Below, piece by piece: positions 42,577 to 52,375 of a stretch of DNA of 64,000 bases. A program made the translations under genes and the position numbers. Every line of letters begins with the position of its first letter. The stretch's first letter is position 1. The notes beneath the pieces are model-generated. The model worked only from the letters and a program-made list of their open reading frames with translations, made no database searches and was not told the origin of the DNA. Source of the DNA: TA-20 sp035935115 (lineage in GTDB: Archaea; Thermoproteota; Nitrososphaeria; Nitrososphaerales; Nitrosopumilaceae); the NCBI GenBank assembly GCA_035935115.1, contig DASYXK010000021.1:186001-250000 (forward strand), in the 5' to 3' direction.

Positions 42577-45500
42577 TTGGCTACTTGTTGTATGTTTGAA
42601 ATTTTGTGCGAAACTACTTGTGAAGCACCGTTCTTTGAGAATACACCATAAATCAGACTTGCTTTTTGTACAGTAGAATCCTTTAATGAAACCATAATCA
42701 TCTGGCTTCCTTTAGAGCGTTCTTCAAGTATTTTTGAGAGTCGTTCTGTATTTAGTGCGTCAAGATGAGCATCTACTTCATCAAGCAGATAAAATGGTGA
42801 TGGTTTCAATGTCTGCAGTGCCAAAAGAAATGTTATCGCAGCAAGTGTTTTTTCACCACCACTAATTGATGTAGATTCTCTTTTTTGCTTGTCAGGGAAC
42901 TGGACAAGAAATGACAGACCAGAAGCAAAGATGTCATCTTCATTTTGTATTTCAAGCCAAGCGTTTCCTCCTGTCATTTTATGAAATACTTCTCTAATGT
43001 CTTTGTCTACTTTGTCATAAGATTCCAAAAATGTTTGTCTCTTGTTTTTATCAACGTCTTCAATGAATTTTACTATGGAGTTTCTTTCCTCTTCAAGTTC
43101 GTTTTTACGAGTTGACATTGAACGATACCCATCTGAAATTTCACGATATGTTTCTGGAGCTTTGGTATTAAGGGAACCACTTAGTGCCTTTCTTTCTGAT
43201 TCTAGGGCTACAAATATTTGATCTACATCAAAAGTTTCTAAGATTTCTTGGTATCCAAAAGAGGAAAGCGTGTCACGTATCTTAACTTCACTTTCAGTAA
43301 GGTCTCGAATGTCACGTGAGAGAGAGTCGGACTGTCTTTCAAAATTATTAATTTCCTTTGTAACTGTCTTTTCGCCATCAGACAAATCCTTTAGCTTTGC
43401 ATCATATTCTTTGAGTGCAGAGACCGATGTTCCAGAAGTCGATATTAGTTGTTGTTCCTTCTCTCTTAATGATACTAGTATAATATCCACTTTTTCCTTT
43501 TCTTTTGTCAGTGATCGTGACTCTACTTCAAGATCATACTTTTCGTGATTAAGTGCAGACTGTTCCTGAGAAAGTAATCTGGTATTTGATTTAAGCCCAG
43601 TTTCCTCGTTTGTTAACATGGTAAGCTGGGACGATTGTTCTCTGAACTCAGCAGATATGGAATTCAGAGTACTTAGAAGTGAAGATTTTTTTTCATTTAA
43701 TACTGTAAGTGTCGATGCTATTCGTGCTTGTTCTTCCTCTGCATAGTTTTCCTGTGTCATCAATATTCGTTCTTCTAAAGAACCAAGGTAGGATTCTAGT
43801 TTTGCTGCATTTGTTTTCAGGCTTTCATCATGTCTTTTGAGTTGTGAAATTCTGGATGTAAGTTGTTCTTCTGATAACAAGATTGATTTTAGTTTCGCTT
43901 TAACGTCTGTAAAGCTCAAATCAACGTTTGCAAGCCCGGTATCAGAGGCATTATACCTATTATCTAGACTTTTTGTTATTCTTTCAATTTTTTTAAGTTG
44001 AGCCTTTTTGTTTTGAATGAATTTTTTTAAAAGATCTAACGACTGAACTAAACCATCAACTGATGTACTTAGAAGAATAATTTTGGTAAGATTAGAAATT
44101 TTTGAGTGTATATCAACTACCATAGCATTTGCGTCTGCTTCAAAGAATTGGCCATCAACTGTTACTGCTCTAAAGCCTTTTTTAGATAACACATATGCAG
44201 ATTCATTTGAGTTTACTAAAATAATATTTCCAAAAATAAAATTCTTCAGTGCAGCAAGTTTTTCTTCACATTTTATGTAATCAGACAATGCGCCAATTAT
44301 TCCTTGCTCTTGAGGTAAAGAAATTTTTGAATTTGGAATGGCGTCAAGTGGTATAATACGTATTTTTGGAAGTTTTTTTTCTTGAGCAAAGTCTGCAAGC
44401 CCAAGCAAAGTAGCAAAATCGTTTACGACAACAGCCTTTAACCAGTCAGAGCCTACTGCAAGTATTGGTCTTTCATATTGTTTATCCCATGAAAGCATCT
44501 CATAAACAAGACCTTGTATTCCCAATCTTTTAGAATCTTCTTTGAGTTTTGCTATAGAATAATCTTCATGCATAACTTCTTTGACAACTCGGATTTTTGC
44601 TTCATATTGAGCAGCTGCTTTACTTGCTTTTTCTAAAATCAGTGTTGTATCATCAATATCTTTTTCAATTTTTGCTTTCCTTGCAGACATGTTTGCTAGT
44701 CTTAATTTTAATTCTTTTATGGTAGCCTCGTGTCCAGCTCGAATTATTTTTAATTTCTGTTCTAGATTTAGTAGTTTTTCTTTTTCTTCTAAAAGTGATT
44801 TGATTTTTACAGAATTTTGTTCAATTTTGTTTGTAATGTCATTTCTTTCTTGTTCTATTTTTGAAAATGAGAGTTTTGCATCATGAAGTGAATTTTTGAT
44901 ATTTTTTATACTTTCATCTACTTTGAGTTTGTTTGTTGCCTCCTGTGATTGTTGTTTTAATACATGATTAATTTCAGAGTCAACTGAGGAAAGATCTGTA
45001 TTTGCAGTTTTTTTGGTTTCATTAATGGAGTTTATCGATTCTTTTAATTGTTGAATTTGTACTTCAAGTTGGAATCTTTTTTCATGTAAATTATTTAGTT
45101 CAGATTCGATTTCAGGAAGGCGTGAATCTATTTGTCCTAGTCGTCTGGCATTAGTTGCAATCTTGCTGTTTGCTGCCTCAGATTGATGCATGGCAGTACT
45201 AAGTTCGGAATCTATTGCCGCCTTGGCAATATTGTAAGCGTCTACCTCTCCCATGAACTTTTGTTTTTCTTCTTCAAGTTTCTTAATTTCGTCTTTTAAT
45301 TGACTACGTTGTTCATCGAGTTTTTTTGTTTCGGATTGAATTGCATTCAAATTTCTTTCTTTTGAGATTTTTTGAGATTCAATATCTTTTAATTTATTAG
45401 AGGACTGGATTGCATGCAATCTTTTTAGTTCTCGTTCCAAAAGGTCATATCTTAGTTGATGGTTTCTTTCTTCTTCAAGTTCATCTATGCGTTTTTTTAT

Positions 45501-46097
45501 CTCATCCATTCTAGCAAGTGCAATTTCAAGCCGTCTGTCTGCCTCATCCAATTGTTTTAATGCTTCAGTCTTTTTTTCATCAAAATACGCCAGACCAATA
45601 ATATCCTCAATTATCTTGCGTCGCTCTTCGGCATTGAATTCCGATATTCTGGTAATTGTACCCTGTTGAACTATGTTTAATTTGTGAATGCCTGCGTTTG
45701 CAACCTCTAAGAGGTCAAGTACGTGGTTTCGTTGCATTTTTTTTTGGTTCAGGTAGTAAATGTTCTCACCTGCCTCGTCCATCTCTCTTGTTATAGTAAC
45801 AGTATTGGAATCAACTGGGATCCTCCTGTCAGTATTATCAAAGTGACAACTCACACGTGCTATCTTTGCACCATGACGGCTTCCATCAACATCATGAAGT
45901 AGTGAGCGTAATTTGTCAACTCTCATTATCTTTGGAGCATTCTCACCTAGTGCAAAAGATATAGCGTCTAGTATGTTGCTCTTGCCAGAACCGTTTGCCC
46001 CAGAAATTGCCACAAGGCCAGGTTCAAGGTTGATGATTGTATTTTTATAACCAAATGATTTGAATCCAAAGATCTCTAGCTTGCGAATATGTACCAA
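42573..46097 (-). CDS. smc: Chromosome segregation ATPase SMC
   Basis: SMC organises and segregates the chromosome. The 1174-aa protein has Walker A GANGSGKSN near residue 35, long coiled coils, a hinge at about 510-660 (SIAKLKEDSKRLGIQGLVYE onwards), and the C-terminal signature SISGGEKTLAAI with Walker B FYLLDEVDAHLD. It overlaps the DppF-like gene end by 4 bp (convergent). scpA/scpB are not adjacent. Confidence 0.96.
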   Translation of the reverse strand: MVHIRKLEIFGFKSFGYKNTIINLEPGLVAISGANGSGKSNILDAISFALGENAPKIMRVDKLRSLLHDVDGSRHGAKIARVSCHFDNTDRRIPVDSNTVTITREMDEAGENIYYLNQKKMQRNHVLDLLEVANAGIHKLNIVQQGTITRISEFNAEERRKIIEDIIGLAYFDEKKTEALKQLDEADRRLEIALARMDEIKKRIDELEEERNHQLRYDLLERELKRLHAIQSSNKLKDIESQKISKERNLNAIQSETKKLDEQRSQLKDEIKKLEEEKQKFMGEVDAYNIAKAAIDSELSTAMHQSEAANSKIATNARRLGQIDSRLPEIESELNNLHEKRFQLEVQIQQLKESINSINETKKTANTDLSSVDSEINHVLKQQSQEATNKLKVDESIKNIKNSLHDAKLSFSKIEQERNDITNKIEQNSVKIKSLLEEKEKLLNLEQKLKIIRAGHEATIKELKLRLANMSARKAKIEKDIDDTTLILEKASKAAAQYEAKIRVVKEVMHEDYSIAKLKEDSKRLGIQGLVYEMLSWDKQYERPILAVGSDWLKAVVVNDFATLLGLADFAQEKKLPKIRIIPLDAIPNSKISLPQEQGIIGALSDYIKCEEKLAALKNFIFGNIILVNSNESAYVLSKKGFRAVTVDGQFFEADANAMVVDIHSKISNLTKIILLSTSVDGLVQSLDLLKKFIQNKKAQLKKIERITKSLDNRYNASDTGLANVDLSFTDVKAKLKSILLSEEQLTSRISQLKRHDESLKTNAAKLESYLGSLEERILMTQENYAEEEQARIASTLTVLNEKKSSLLSTLNSISAEFREQSSQLTMLTNEETGLKSNTRLLSQEQSALNHEKYDLEVESRSLTKEKEKVDIILVSLREKEQQLISTSGTSVSALKEYDAKLKDLSDGEKTVTKEINNFERQSDSLSRDIRDLTESEVKIRDTLSSFGYQEILETFDVDQIFVALESERKALSGSLNTKAPETYREISDGYRSMSTRKNELEEERNSIVKFIEDVDKNKRQTFLESYDKVDKDIREVFHKMTGGNAWLEIQNEDDIFASGLSFLVQFPDKQKRESTSISGGEKTLAAITFLLALQTLKPSPFYLLDEVDAHLDALNTERLSKILEERSKGSQMIMVSLKDSTVQKASLIYGVFSKNGASQVVSHKISNIQQVAN

Positions 46098-46232
46098 TGT
46101 TCTCGATGCTCAGATATGTGAAATAACAGAATATTGACAAGTTTCCTTGACTATGCTAACAACTATTATCACATGAAAAAATATTGATTTATACAGCAAA
46201 AATTTTGTTTTTAACGGTAAGAATTTTCTTAG

Positions 46233-47300
46233 TTACCTGTCTCGTTTTCCTTCGATAAACTCTCTAAATGCGGTTTTTGCCTCTGTATATGGCATCTGTA
46301 TTGGAGGGTGTTTGAAGCAATACGATGAGATACTAGTCATAGGGCCTGTAAGTTTTCGATCAAGAGCAACTTTTAGTCCCCTAATTGCGTCAATCATTAT
46401 GCCAGCGCTGTTGTACGCGTCAATGACTTTGAGTTTCAAATCAAGTTTGATTGGAATTTTTCCAAAATACTTTCCTTCTATATTTATGTAACAAATTTTT
46501 TCATTATCAATAAAATCAACATAGTCACTAGGACCTATTCTCATAGGAATATCGTAATCGGCCATTGCTTTTACAGCGCTTGTTTTGCTTATTCTCTTAT
46601 CTTCAAGTCTTTCTTCATCTAGCATATTGTAAAAATCCATGTCGCCTCCAATGTTAAGCTGATACGTTCCATCAATTAGCACGCCTCTATCTACGAAAAG
46701 TTTTACCAGCGTTTTATGAACTACGGTAGCTCCAAGTTGGCTCATAACGTCATCACCTGCCAAAGGCAGTTTTTTTTCTGCAAAGGCTTGTTGCCATTTT
46801 GGTTCAGATGCAATAAACACTGGAATTGCATTTAGAAAACCAATTCCAGATTCAAGCGCCTGAGTGGCATAATATCTCACAGCTTGGGTGCTTCCCACAG
46901 GCAAGTAGTTAACAAGCATTTCAGCCCCTGTATCACGCAGGACTTTTTTGACATCAACGTCTGGCTCTTTTGAGACTGTAACAATCTGGCTTAGGTGTCT
47001 GCCAATTCCATCCATTGTAGGACCTTTCTGTACTGGAATATTCATACGGGGAACTTCAGCTACTGTAATGGTGTTATTTGGTCTCGCATAAATGGCCTCA
47101 GAAACATCTTTTCCAACTTTGGTATCAGCAACATCAAATGCAGCAACAACTTCAATGTCACTAGGCTCATAGCCTGCAATGTTATATGCGGTAAGACCTA
47201 TAGTATCTCGAGGATTTTTAGAATAATAATGGGCACCTTGTATTAGTGCAGAAGCGCAATTTCCAACACCTGCAATTGCTATACGAATCTTTTTCCCCAA
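46233..47300 (-). CDS. ino1: myo-Inositol-1-phosphate synthase
   Basis: The enzyme isomerises glucose 6-phosphate to inositol 1-phosphate, for archaeal phosphoinositol lipids. The 355-aa product has the NAD motif IAGVGNCASALIQG, YLPVGSTQA, PLAGDDVMSQLGAT and the C-terminal LKLKVIDAYNSAGIMIDAIR (core DAYNSAGI). TTG is the start, 26 bp after an AATAATTT box. The likely user of its product is the CDP-alcohol transferase at 22.9 kb. Confidence 0.94.
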   Translation of the reverse strand: MGKKIRIAIAGVGNCASALIQGAHYYSKNPRDTIGLTAYNIAGYEPSDIEVVAAFDVADTKVGKDVSEAIYARPNNTITVAEVPRMNIPVQKGPTMDGIGRHLSQIVTVSKEPDVDVKKVLRDTGAEMLVNYLPVGSTQAVRYYATQALESGIGFLNAIPVFIASEPKWQQAFAEKKLPLAGDDVMSQLGATVVHKTLVKLFVDRGVLIDGTYQLNIGGDMDFYNMLDEERLEDKRISKTSAVKAMADYDIPMRIGPSDYVDFIDNEKICYINIEGKYFGKIPIKLDLKLKVIDAYNSAGIMIDAIRGLKVALDRKLTGPMTSISSYCFKHPPIQMPYTEAKTAFREFIEGKRDR

Positions 47301-47405
47301 ATTGTCTCGTATCTACGCAAATTATTCTATCATATTAATTACTTGTGTTTATTAGGGAATTGTCTAGTGCAGAAGATTTTATAACCCAATTCTGATCCGA
47401 CGTTT

Positions 47406-48344
47406 GTGATAAAACCCGGTAGACCAGTTAGAGATATTTCAATAAAAAAAGATCACACCATACAAAATATTTTTGATGAAATGTCAAAGGCAGGAGGATT
47501 TGAATCAAGAAATCTAGTAGAAGGATTGGATATTTTGTATACCATGATTTCAGATAAAAAATGTCTGAAATTTCTATCATTTGTTGCAGCTATAACATCA
47601 ACAGGTCTTCGTGGAATAATTACAGACATGATAAAAAACAAAATGTTTGATGTAGTAATTACTACATGCGGTGCTTTAGATCATGATATTGCCAGATATT
47701 TTTCAAATTATCTAGAAGGTTCATTTACACTTGATGATAATGAACTTGCAGATCAACACATTCATAGATTAGGAAATGTGCTTGTTCCAATGGAAAGCTA
47801 TGGTCCAATAATTGAGGAAAAAATGCAGATGTTTTTAGAAAAAGCATACAAGGATGGCAAAAAGGAAATGTCCACATCTGACATAACAAAGATGATAGGA
47901 GAAAACCTAGGAGAGGGCTCTTTTCTTTACTGGGCATACAAAAACAACATACCAGTAGTAGTTCCTGGAATAATTGATGGTGCAGTAGGCAGTCAGATTT
48001 GGCTTTTTACTCAAAAACACAGTGACTTTAAACTCAACGTAGCTGCAGACGGAGATCTTTTATCAGGATTAATATTCAAGGCAGAAAAATCTGGCGCATT
48101 TATGATTGGTGGAGGCATATCAAAACATCATACTTTGTGGTGGAATCAATACAGAGATGGTCTTGACTATGCAGTATACATTACTACAGCACATGAATTT
48201 GACGGAAGCTCAAGTGGAGCACTAGTAAGAGAAGCAATCTCATGGGGCAAGGTTACACAAAAAGCAATGCAAACTACTATCAATGCAGAAGCTACGACCA
48301 TATTGCCATTTCTTTATTCAGCATTACTTTCAAAGCTCAAATAG
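47406..48344 (+). CDS. dys: Deoxyhypusine synthase
   Basis: The enzyme transfers aminobutyl from spermidine to aIF5A. The 312-aa protein has the NAD/spermidine motifs VVITTCGALDHDIAR, PGIIDGAVGSQIW, MIGGGISKHH and YAVYITTAHEFDGSSSGA. GTG is the start, with TTTTATAAC 26 bp upstream. Pyruvoyl ArgDC in this window supplies the polyamine route. It overlaps the convergent GNAT gene by 8 bp. Confidence 0.94.
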   Translation: MIKPGRPVRDISIKKDHTIQNIFDEMSKAGGFESRNLVEGLDILYTMISDKKCLKFLSFVAAITSTGLRGIITDMIKNKMFDVVITTCGALDHDIARYFSNYLEGSFTLDDNELADQHIHRLGNVLVPMESYGPIIEEKMQMFLEKAYKDGKKEMSTSDITKMIGENLGEGSFLYWAYKNNIPVVVPGIIDGAVGSQIWLFTQKHSDFKLNVAADGDLLSGLIFKAEKSGAFMIGGGISKHHTLWWNQYRDGLDYAVYITTAHEFDGSSSGALVREAISWGKVTQKAMQTTINAEATTILPFLYSALLSKLK

Positions 48345-49044
48345 TGTAAATTTTTTTTTCGTACAATTTCTCAAAACCTAATTTTGAATAAAAACCTAGA
48401 AGATCGTCTCTTTGATATGTTTCTAGCATAAGAAAATCCAAGTTTTTTATTTTTATTTTATTTAATGCATGGTTAATTAATAATTTAGCAAGACCTTTTT
48501 TCCTTTTTTCAGGTAGAGTACCTAGACAATACAGCCCCAAGATTGAATTTTTTTCATATAACGCTACACATGATGCATTATGTTCCGCATCTACTAGATA
48601 TTCTACTTGTGAGATAGAACCTCTCACAATGTTATTTACTTCGTCAATCCATTCATAACAATCATATGATTTACAAAAAACCTCTGCCCATAGAAGTGAG
48701 TCTTTTTTTTCTATATGATGTACATACGAAGTTTCGTTCTCTGAAATAGTTCGTTTTTTTAAAACATGTTGTGTATCATAAAATTTAAAATTCTTTTTTA
48801 GAAGAAGTTCCTCAAGAGAGGAATTATTTAACGTATAAACAAAAGGGCGCATGTTATTTTTATGAAAAACATTGATTGTTTCATCAATCATCTTTTCACT
48901 CAAGCAGGTTATGTTTGTAAGCTTGTCAAAGAACAAATCGTCAGGAAGGTTTGTGTTCATAAACAATGTACCGCATTCTAGTTGAGTTGTGTTGCTCCAG
49001 ATTGCTGTAAATCCAAGATCATTTGATTCTATTTTATCAATCAT
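48337..49044 (-). CDS. GNAT-family N-acetyltransferase
   Basis: The 235-aa protein has the acetyl-CoA binding motif in GTLPEKRKKGLAKLLINHAL and a C-terminal LETYQRDDLLGFYSKLGFE (core FYSKLGF). The N-terminal half (1-110) is variable and may be a degenerate second GNAT domain. The substrate is unknown. It overlaps cysS by 4 bp (ATGA), so its role may tie to cysteine or tRNA metabolism, though this is weak. Confidence 0.8.
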   Translation of the reverse strand: MIDKIESNDLGFTAIWSNTTQLECGTLFMNTNLPDDLFFDKLTNITCLSEKMIDETINVFHKNNMRPFVYTLNNSSLEELLLKKNFKFYDTQHVLKKRTISENETSYVHHIEKKDSLLWAEVFCKSYDCYEWIDEVNNIVRGSISQVEYLVDAEHNASCVALYEKNSILGLYCLGTLPEKRKKGLAKLLINHALNKIKIKNLDFLMLETYQRDDLLGFYSKLGFEKLYEKKIYTI

Positions 49045-50201
49045 ACAGACAAACCCAATACGCCTGTGATTTTTTCAAAATCTTGTAGAGTTATGTTCTC
49101 ACCTTTCAAAACCAATGTACAAATTTTATCTACTATGTCAAGTGCACTTGGGGAATCAAAATCATCTTCAAAAGAAACAAAAAATTCATTTATTAAATCA
49201 GAAATAACCTGTGACGTACTGTCAGAAGTTTTGTTTCTAGTATTGTAAATTTTTTCAAGCAGTGGTTTTTTGTTGCAGAGATCGTTTTCATTGTAATTGA
49301 TTTCGTCTCTATAATGTATAGAAAAAATGTAAATACGCAATAAATTCTGGCCATATTTCTCAACTAATTCCCGTGAAAGAACCATGTTCCCAAGTGATTT
49401 TGACATCTTTTCACCATTGGATAACACAAGACCAACATGCATCCAGAGTTTTACCGGATTTTCTATACCAGTCAGGGCTTTGTATTGTGCAAAATGTGCC
49501 TCGTGATGAGGATATGCAAGTTCTTTGGCACCCCCATGAATATCATAATGGGTGCCAAAATTTTCAAAGGCAACAGCAGTGTCTTGGATGTGCCACCATG
49601 GAACTCCATCTCCAAAATCACCTTTCCATGAAAATCCAAAATCTTCTGAGCAATTCCAAAGCAGTATATCCTCTTGATTTTTTTTATTTGGTCCTATATC
49701 CATTCTATGTAAGTTTAGTTGTTGTCGTGATTGTTTGGAAATTATTCCATAATCGGATATGGTTTTTGTGTCAAAATAGATATTTCCGTTTGCAGAATAC
49801 GCATTCTTGTTTTTCATGAAAAATGAAATATGTTTGGTTATCTTATCTACATAATCAGAGACATGTGCAAGCCTTGTTATCGTGATTATGTTTAACAACT
49901 TTAGGTCTTTTACAAATTGATCAGAGTAGAATCGTGTTAAGGCTCTATAATCAGCAGATTGCGCTATAGCTTTGTTAAAGACACTTTGATTTATGTCAGT
50001 CATGTTTACAAGGACGGCTGTCTTGAATCCTCTAGCTTGTAAATATCTACATAGCAAATCATATGTAAGAAAGATTCTTGCATGCCCCAGATGAGTATAG
50101 TCATACAGAGTAGGACCGCAAATGAATATTTTTACATCTGGTTTATCAAATGGCTCAAAATCTTCTTTCTTTAAAGAAAGGGAATTGAATAACTTTAGCA
50201 T
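49041..50201 (-). CDS. cysS: Cysteinyl-tRNA synthetase, short with altered zinc ligands
   Basis: The class I core has the HIGH-type THLGHAR and KMSKS-type EKMSKSLGN. Zinc ligand Cys28 (FICGPTLYD) and His232 (YPHHEAH) are in place, but the usual Cys in GWHIECS is Asp207 (WWHIQDT) and the usual Glu of HHENE is His236. At 386 aa it is 70-80 residues shorter than typical, missing part of the anticodon-binding region. It is probably the organism's CysRS; a ligase of MshC type is an alternative. Confidence 0.85.
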   Translation of the reverse strand: MLKLFNSLSLKKEDFEPFDKPDVKIFICGPTLYDYTHLGHARIFLTYDLLCRYLQARGFKTAVLVNMTDINQSVFNKAIAQSADYRALTRFYSDQFVKDLKLLNIITITRLAHVSDYVDKITKHISFFMKNKNAYSANGNIYFDTKTISDYGIISKQSRQQLNLHRMDIGPNKKNQEDILLWNCSEDFGFSWKGDFGDGVPWWHIQDTAVAFENFGTHYDIHGGAKELAYPHHEAHFAQYKALTGIENPVKLWMHVGLVLSNGEKMSKSLGNMVLSRELVEKYGQNLLRIYIFSIHYRDEINYNENDLCNKKPLLEKIYNTRNKTSDSTSQVISDLINEFFVSFEDDFDSPSALDIVDKICTLVLKGENITLQDFEKITGVLGLSV

Positions 50202-50209
50202 TTTTGGAC

Positions 50210-50455
50210 CTATCGTCCACCTTGTGTAAGAATTGGAGTCAGGGTTACCGTGGAACGAATTTTTGTTATTCTTCTAATCTTGTGGGTTATGATATTTTCC
50301 AAAGTTGCATTTGAATCACCTTGTAGCTTGACAAATATGTCGTAAACGCCATATGTGCCTCGTACTTCTTTTACTTCTGGAATTTTCATTAACTCATTTA
50401 TGATATCTACTTCTGAACCAAGATCACAGTTTAGGAGTATGTATAATGTTTCCAC
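50210..50455 (-). CDS. Stand-alone Lrp/AsnC ligand-binding (RAM) domain
   Basis: The 81-aa protein is only the effector/oligomerisation domain of Lrp-type regulators: CDLGSEVDIINELMKIPEVKEV, GVYDIFVKLQG and a final beta strand. It lacks the HTH. It may bind amino acids and modulate other Lrp proteins. It lies 8 bp upstream of cysS on the same strand, so it may be cotranscribed. Confidence 0.82.
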   Translation of the reverse strand: METLYILLNCDLGSEVDIINELMKIPEVKEVRGTYGVYDIFVKLQGDSNATLENIITHKIRRITKIRSTVTLTPILTQGGR

Positions 50456-50526
50456 GAAAAAGGGTTCATTTTAACCAAATAAAACGATATCCATGATTTA
50501 AAAGGATGTAAGGCATAGTCAAGATA

Positions 50527-51240
50527 TTGGCCTCTGAGATCACAATAAGAGAGATCAAATCAATTAACATAGAAGGTGGGTATCTGATAGATGGCTTTCC
50601 ATATGCAGGATTAGCAAATGCGATTGCAACAGAATCTTTGACAAGTACCATAGATTTTGAACTAGCTGGTGTTCTTGATTCAGAACTTTTTCCACCAATA
50701 AGTATAATCAAAGATGGAGCTCCTAATTTTCCTGCACGAATATTTGTAAATAGTACGCTCAAGGTAGCAGTTTTCTCATCATATCTAACACCTCATGAAT
50801 CTCTACACAGAGAAGTTGCAAGAACAATGTTGAATTGGGCAAATCAGCACAAATGTTCTCTAATCCTAAGTAGTTCCGTAATCAAAGCTGGAAGTGAGGG
50901 TCCAGCTATCATGGGAATAGCCAGTACCGCAGAAGCTAAAAAGAAACTAAATGATGCAGACATAACAATTTTACAAAACGGTACAATTCCTGGAATTCCT
51001 GGAATTTTATTAAATGAGGGAGCATTATCAAAAACAAATGTAATTGTGCTTTTAGTGAAAGGTCAAGATCCAGGACCTGACTTTAGATCTGGCGCTGAAA
51101 TTTGCATGGCATTATCCAAACTAGTGCCAGGAACATCTTGTGATTTGCCCACACTTTTACATGAAGCCGAAATAATAGAACAAAGCCTCAAGCAAACTGA
51201 GGAAGAAACAGCTCCTATCAAGGAATCAATGTACGGATGA
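50527..51240 (+). CDS. PAC2-family proteasome assembly chaperone-like protein
   Basis: The 237-aa protein has the PAC2 pattern: EGGYLIDGFPYAGLANAIATE at the N-terminus, GVLDSELFPPIS and GIPGILLNEGA. TTG is the start, 26 bp after GATTTAAAAG. Archaeal PbaA/PbaB proteins of this family bind proteasome parts. It overlaps a small gene by 4 bp. Confidence 0.85.
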   Translation: MASEITIREIKSINIEGGYLIDGFPYAGLANAIATESLTSTIDFELAGVLDSELFPPISIIKDGAPNFPARIFVNSTLKVAVFSSYLTPHESLHREVARTMLNWANQHKCSLILSSSVIKAGSEGPAIMGIASTAEAKKKLNDADITILQNGTIPGIPGILLNEGALSKTNVIVLLVKGQDPGPDFRSGAEICMALSKLVPGTSCDLPTLLHEAEIIEQSLKQTEEETAPIKESMYG

Positions 51241-51485
51241 CATACCAAGAAAGAGAAATATCAAAAAGTCAACTTGAAAAACTCCTTCAAACTCTTGATC
51301 TTGACGAAGGAATTAGAATAGAGAACAAATCAAACATTATTTTCCTTAATAGATCAGCAAAACGATACTGTATAAATATATCAACTCAAGGTAAAGAAGA
51401 GTTCTTTTACCATAATAGTGTAAAAGAGGTCCTTGATTTTTTAAATGGAAAGATAGATCAGGCATCAAAGATATTTTCCTATTAA
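51237..51485 (+). CDS. Hypothetical protein, 82 aa, coupled to PAC2 gene
   Basis: The protein is soluble and alpha/beta, with an N-terminal helix (SQLEKLLQTLDLDEGI), strands and a C-terminal helix. No known motif is visible. Its ATGA overlap with the PAC2 gene implies translational coupling and perhaps a role in the same complex. The family is not known to me. Confidence 0.65.
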   Translation: MTYQEREISKSQLEKLLQTLDLDEGIRIENKSNIIFLNRSAKRYCINISTQGKEEFFYHNSVKEVLDFLNGKIDQASKIFSY

Positions 51486-51517
51486 TGCTTAAATCAAAAA
51501 TCAATCTCTAATTTGGA

Positions 51518-52135
51518 ATGGTAACACTTGTAGAATTTGCCATCATAGTAATCACGATTTCGTTATCAGGAGTCATGTCACCAGGGCCACTTTTTGCAGC
51601 TAATGTTGCATACGGCCTAAAGGGCGGAATTAAAACAGGACTAAAAATGGCATATGGCCATACCGTTGTGGAATTACCTCTTGTAGTTCTGCTTGGAATT
51701 GGTGCCATATCACTTGCTACAATACCCCAGTTTAGAGAAATCACATCTATTCTTGGTGCATCAAGCCTTTTTGTTTTTGCAGGAATTCAAATAAAGTCAA
51801 CCATCAAAAAACCATCAACTATTTTTGAAGGAAAACACGGTCCATTTCTTGCTGGAATAATTCTCAGTGGACTAAATCCATTTTTTCTCATATGGTGGTT
51901 TACCATAGGTTTCAAATTAATCACGGATGCAATAATTCTTTATTCATTTATAGGAATTGGCATCATGTTTGTATTTCATATATGGATGGATTATGCATGG
52001 ATTTGTTCAGTTGCTTTTTTATCATCAAAGGGCAAAAAGATAATTTCTAACAAAAAATATAGCATTTTCATGATTGCAATTAGCGGTGTTTTAGTATACT
52101 TTGGAGTTGTTTTTCTTTTACAAGCAATACATTAG
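51518..52135 (+). CDS. LysE/RhtB-family amino acid exporter
   Basis: The 205-aa membrane protein has about six TM helices and the family N-terminus ISLSGVMSPGPLFAANVAYGL (core SPGP), followed by GLKGGIKTGLKMAYGH and ILSGLNPFFLIWW. It probably exports an amino acid or similar solute. Substrate unknown. Confidence 0.88.
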   Translation: MVTLVEFAIIVITISLSGVMSPGPLFAANVAYGLKGGIKTGLKMAYGHTVVELPLVVLLGIGAISLATIPQFREITSILGASSLFVFAGIQIKSTIKKPSTIFEGKHGPFLAGIILSGLNPFFLIWWFTIGFKLITDAIILYSFIGIGIMFVFHIWMDYAWICSVAFLSSKGKKIISNKKYSIFMIAISGVLVYFGVVFLLQAIH

Positions 52136-52371
52136 CCGCAATTAAGAATTTCCATTTCTATTCCACATTGGTTATTTAGTTGAATTATTCTGTTGTTGAT
52201 ATCATCACAAAGCTCTGGGTTTTTTGTTATCTCATATTTTTTCATATCATTTAGAACATTAATTTGCTTTATTGGACATGTGTTGGAAACGTCTAAGACA
52301 TACAGAATGATAATTGCTACAATTCCTGCTAATCCAATAATTATTGCACGTTTTACAAAAGTGCTTACCAT
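52132..52371 (-). CDS. Small membrane protein with outer Cys domain, 79 aa
   Basis: The start MVSTFVKRAIIIGLAG at 52371 lies just after the alba stop, and the longer frame to 52428 overlaps alba. One TM helix (about 8-26) is followed by an outer domain with four cysteines (NTCPIKQ, ELCDD, NQCGI, LNCG), likely paired as disulfides. Unknown function. It probably shares the alba transcript. Confidence 0.62.
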   Translation of the reverse strand: MVSTFVKRAIIIGLAGIVAIIILYVLDVSNTCPIKQINVLNDMKKYEITKNPELCDDINNRIIQLNNQCGIEMEILNCG

Positions 52372-52375
52372 GTTT

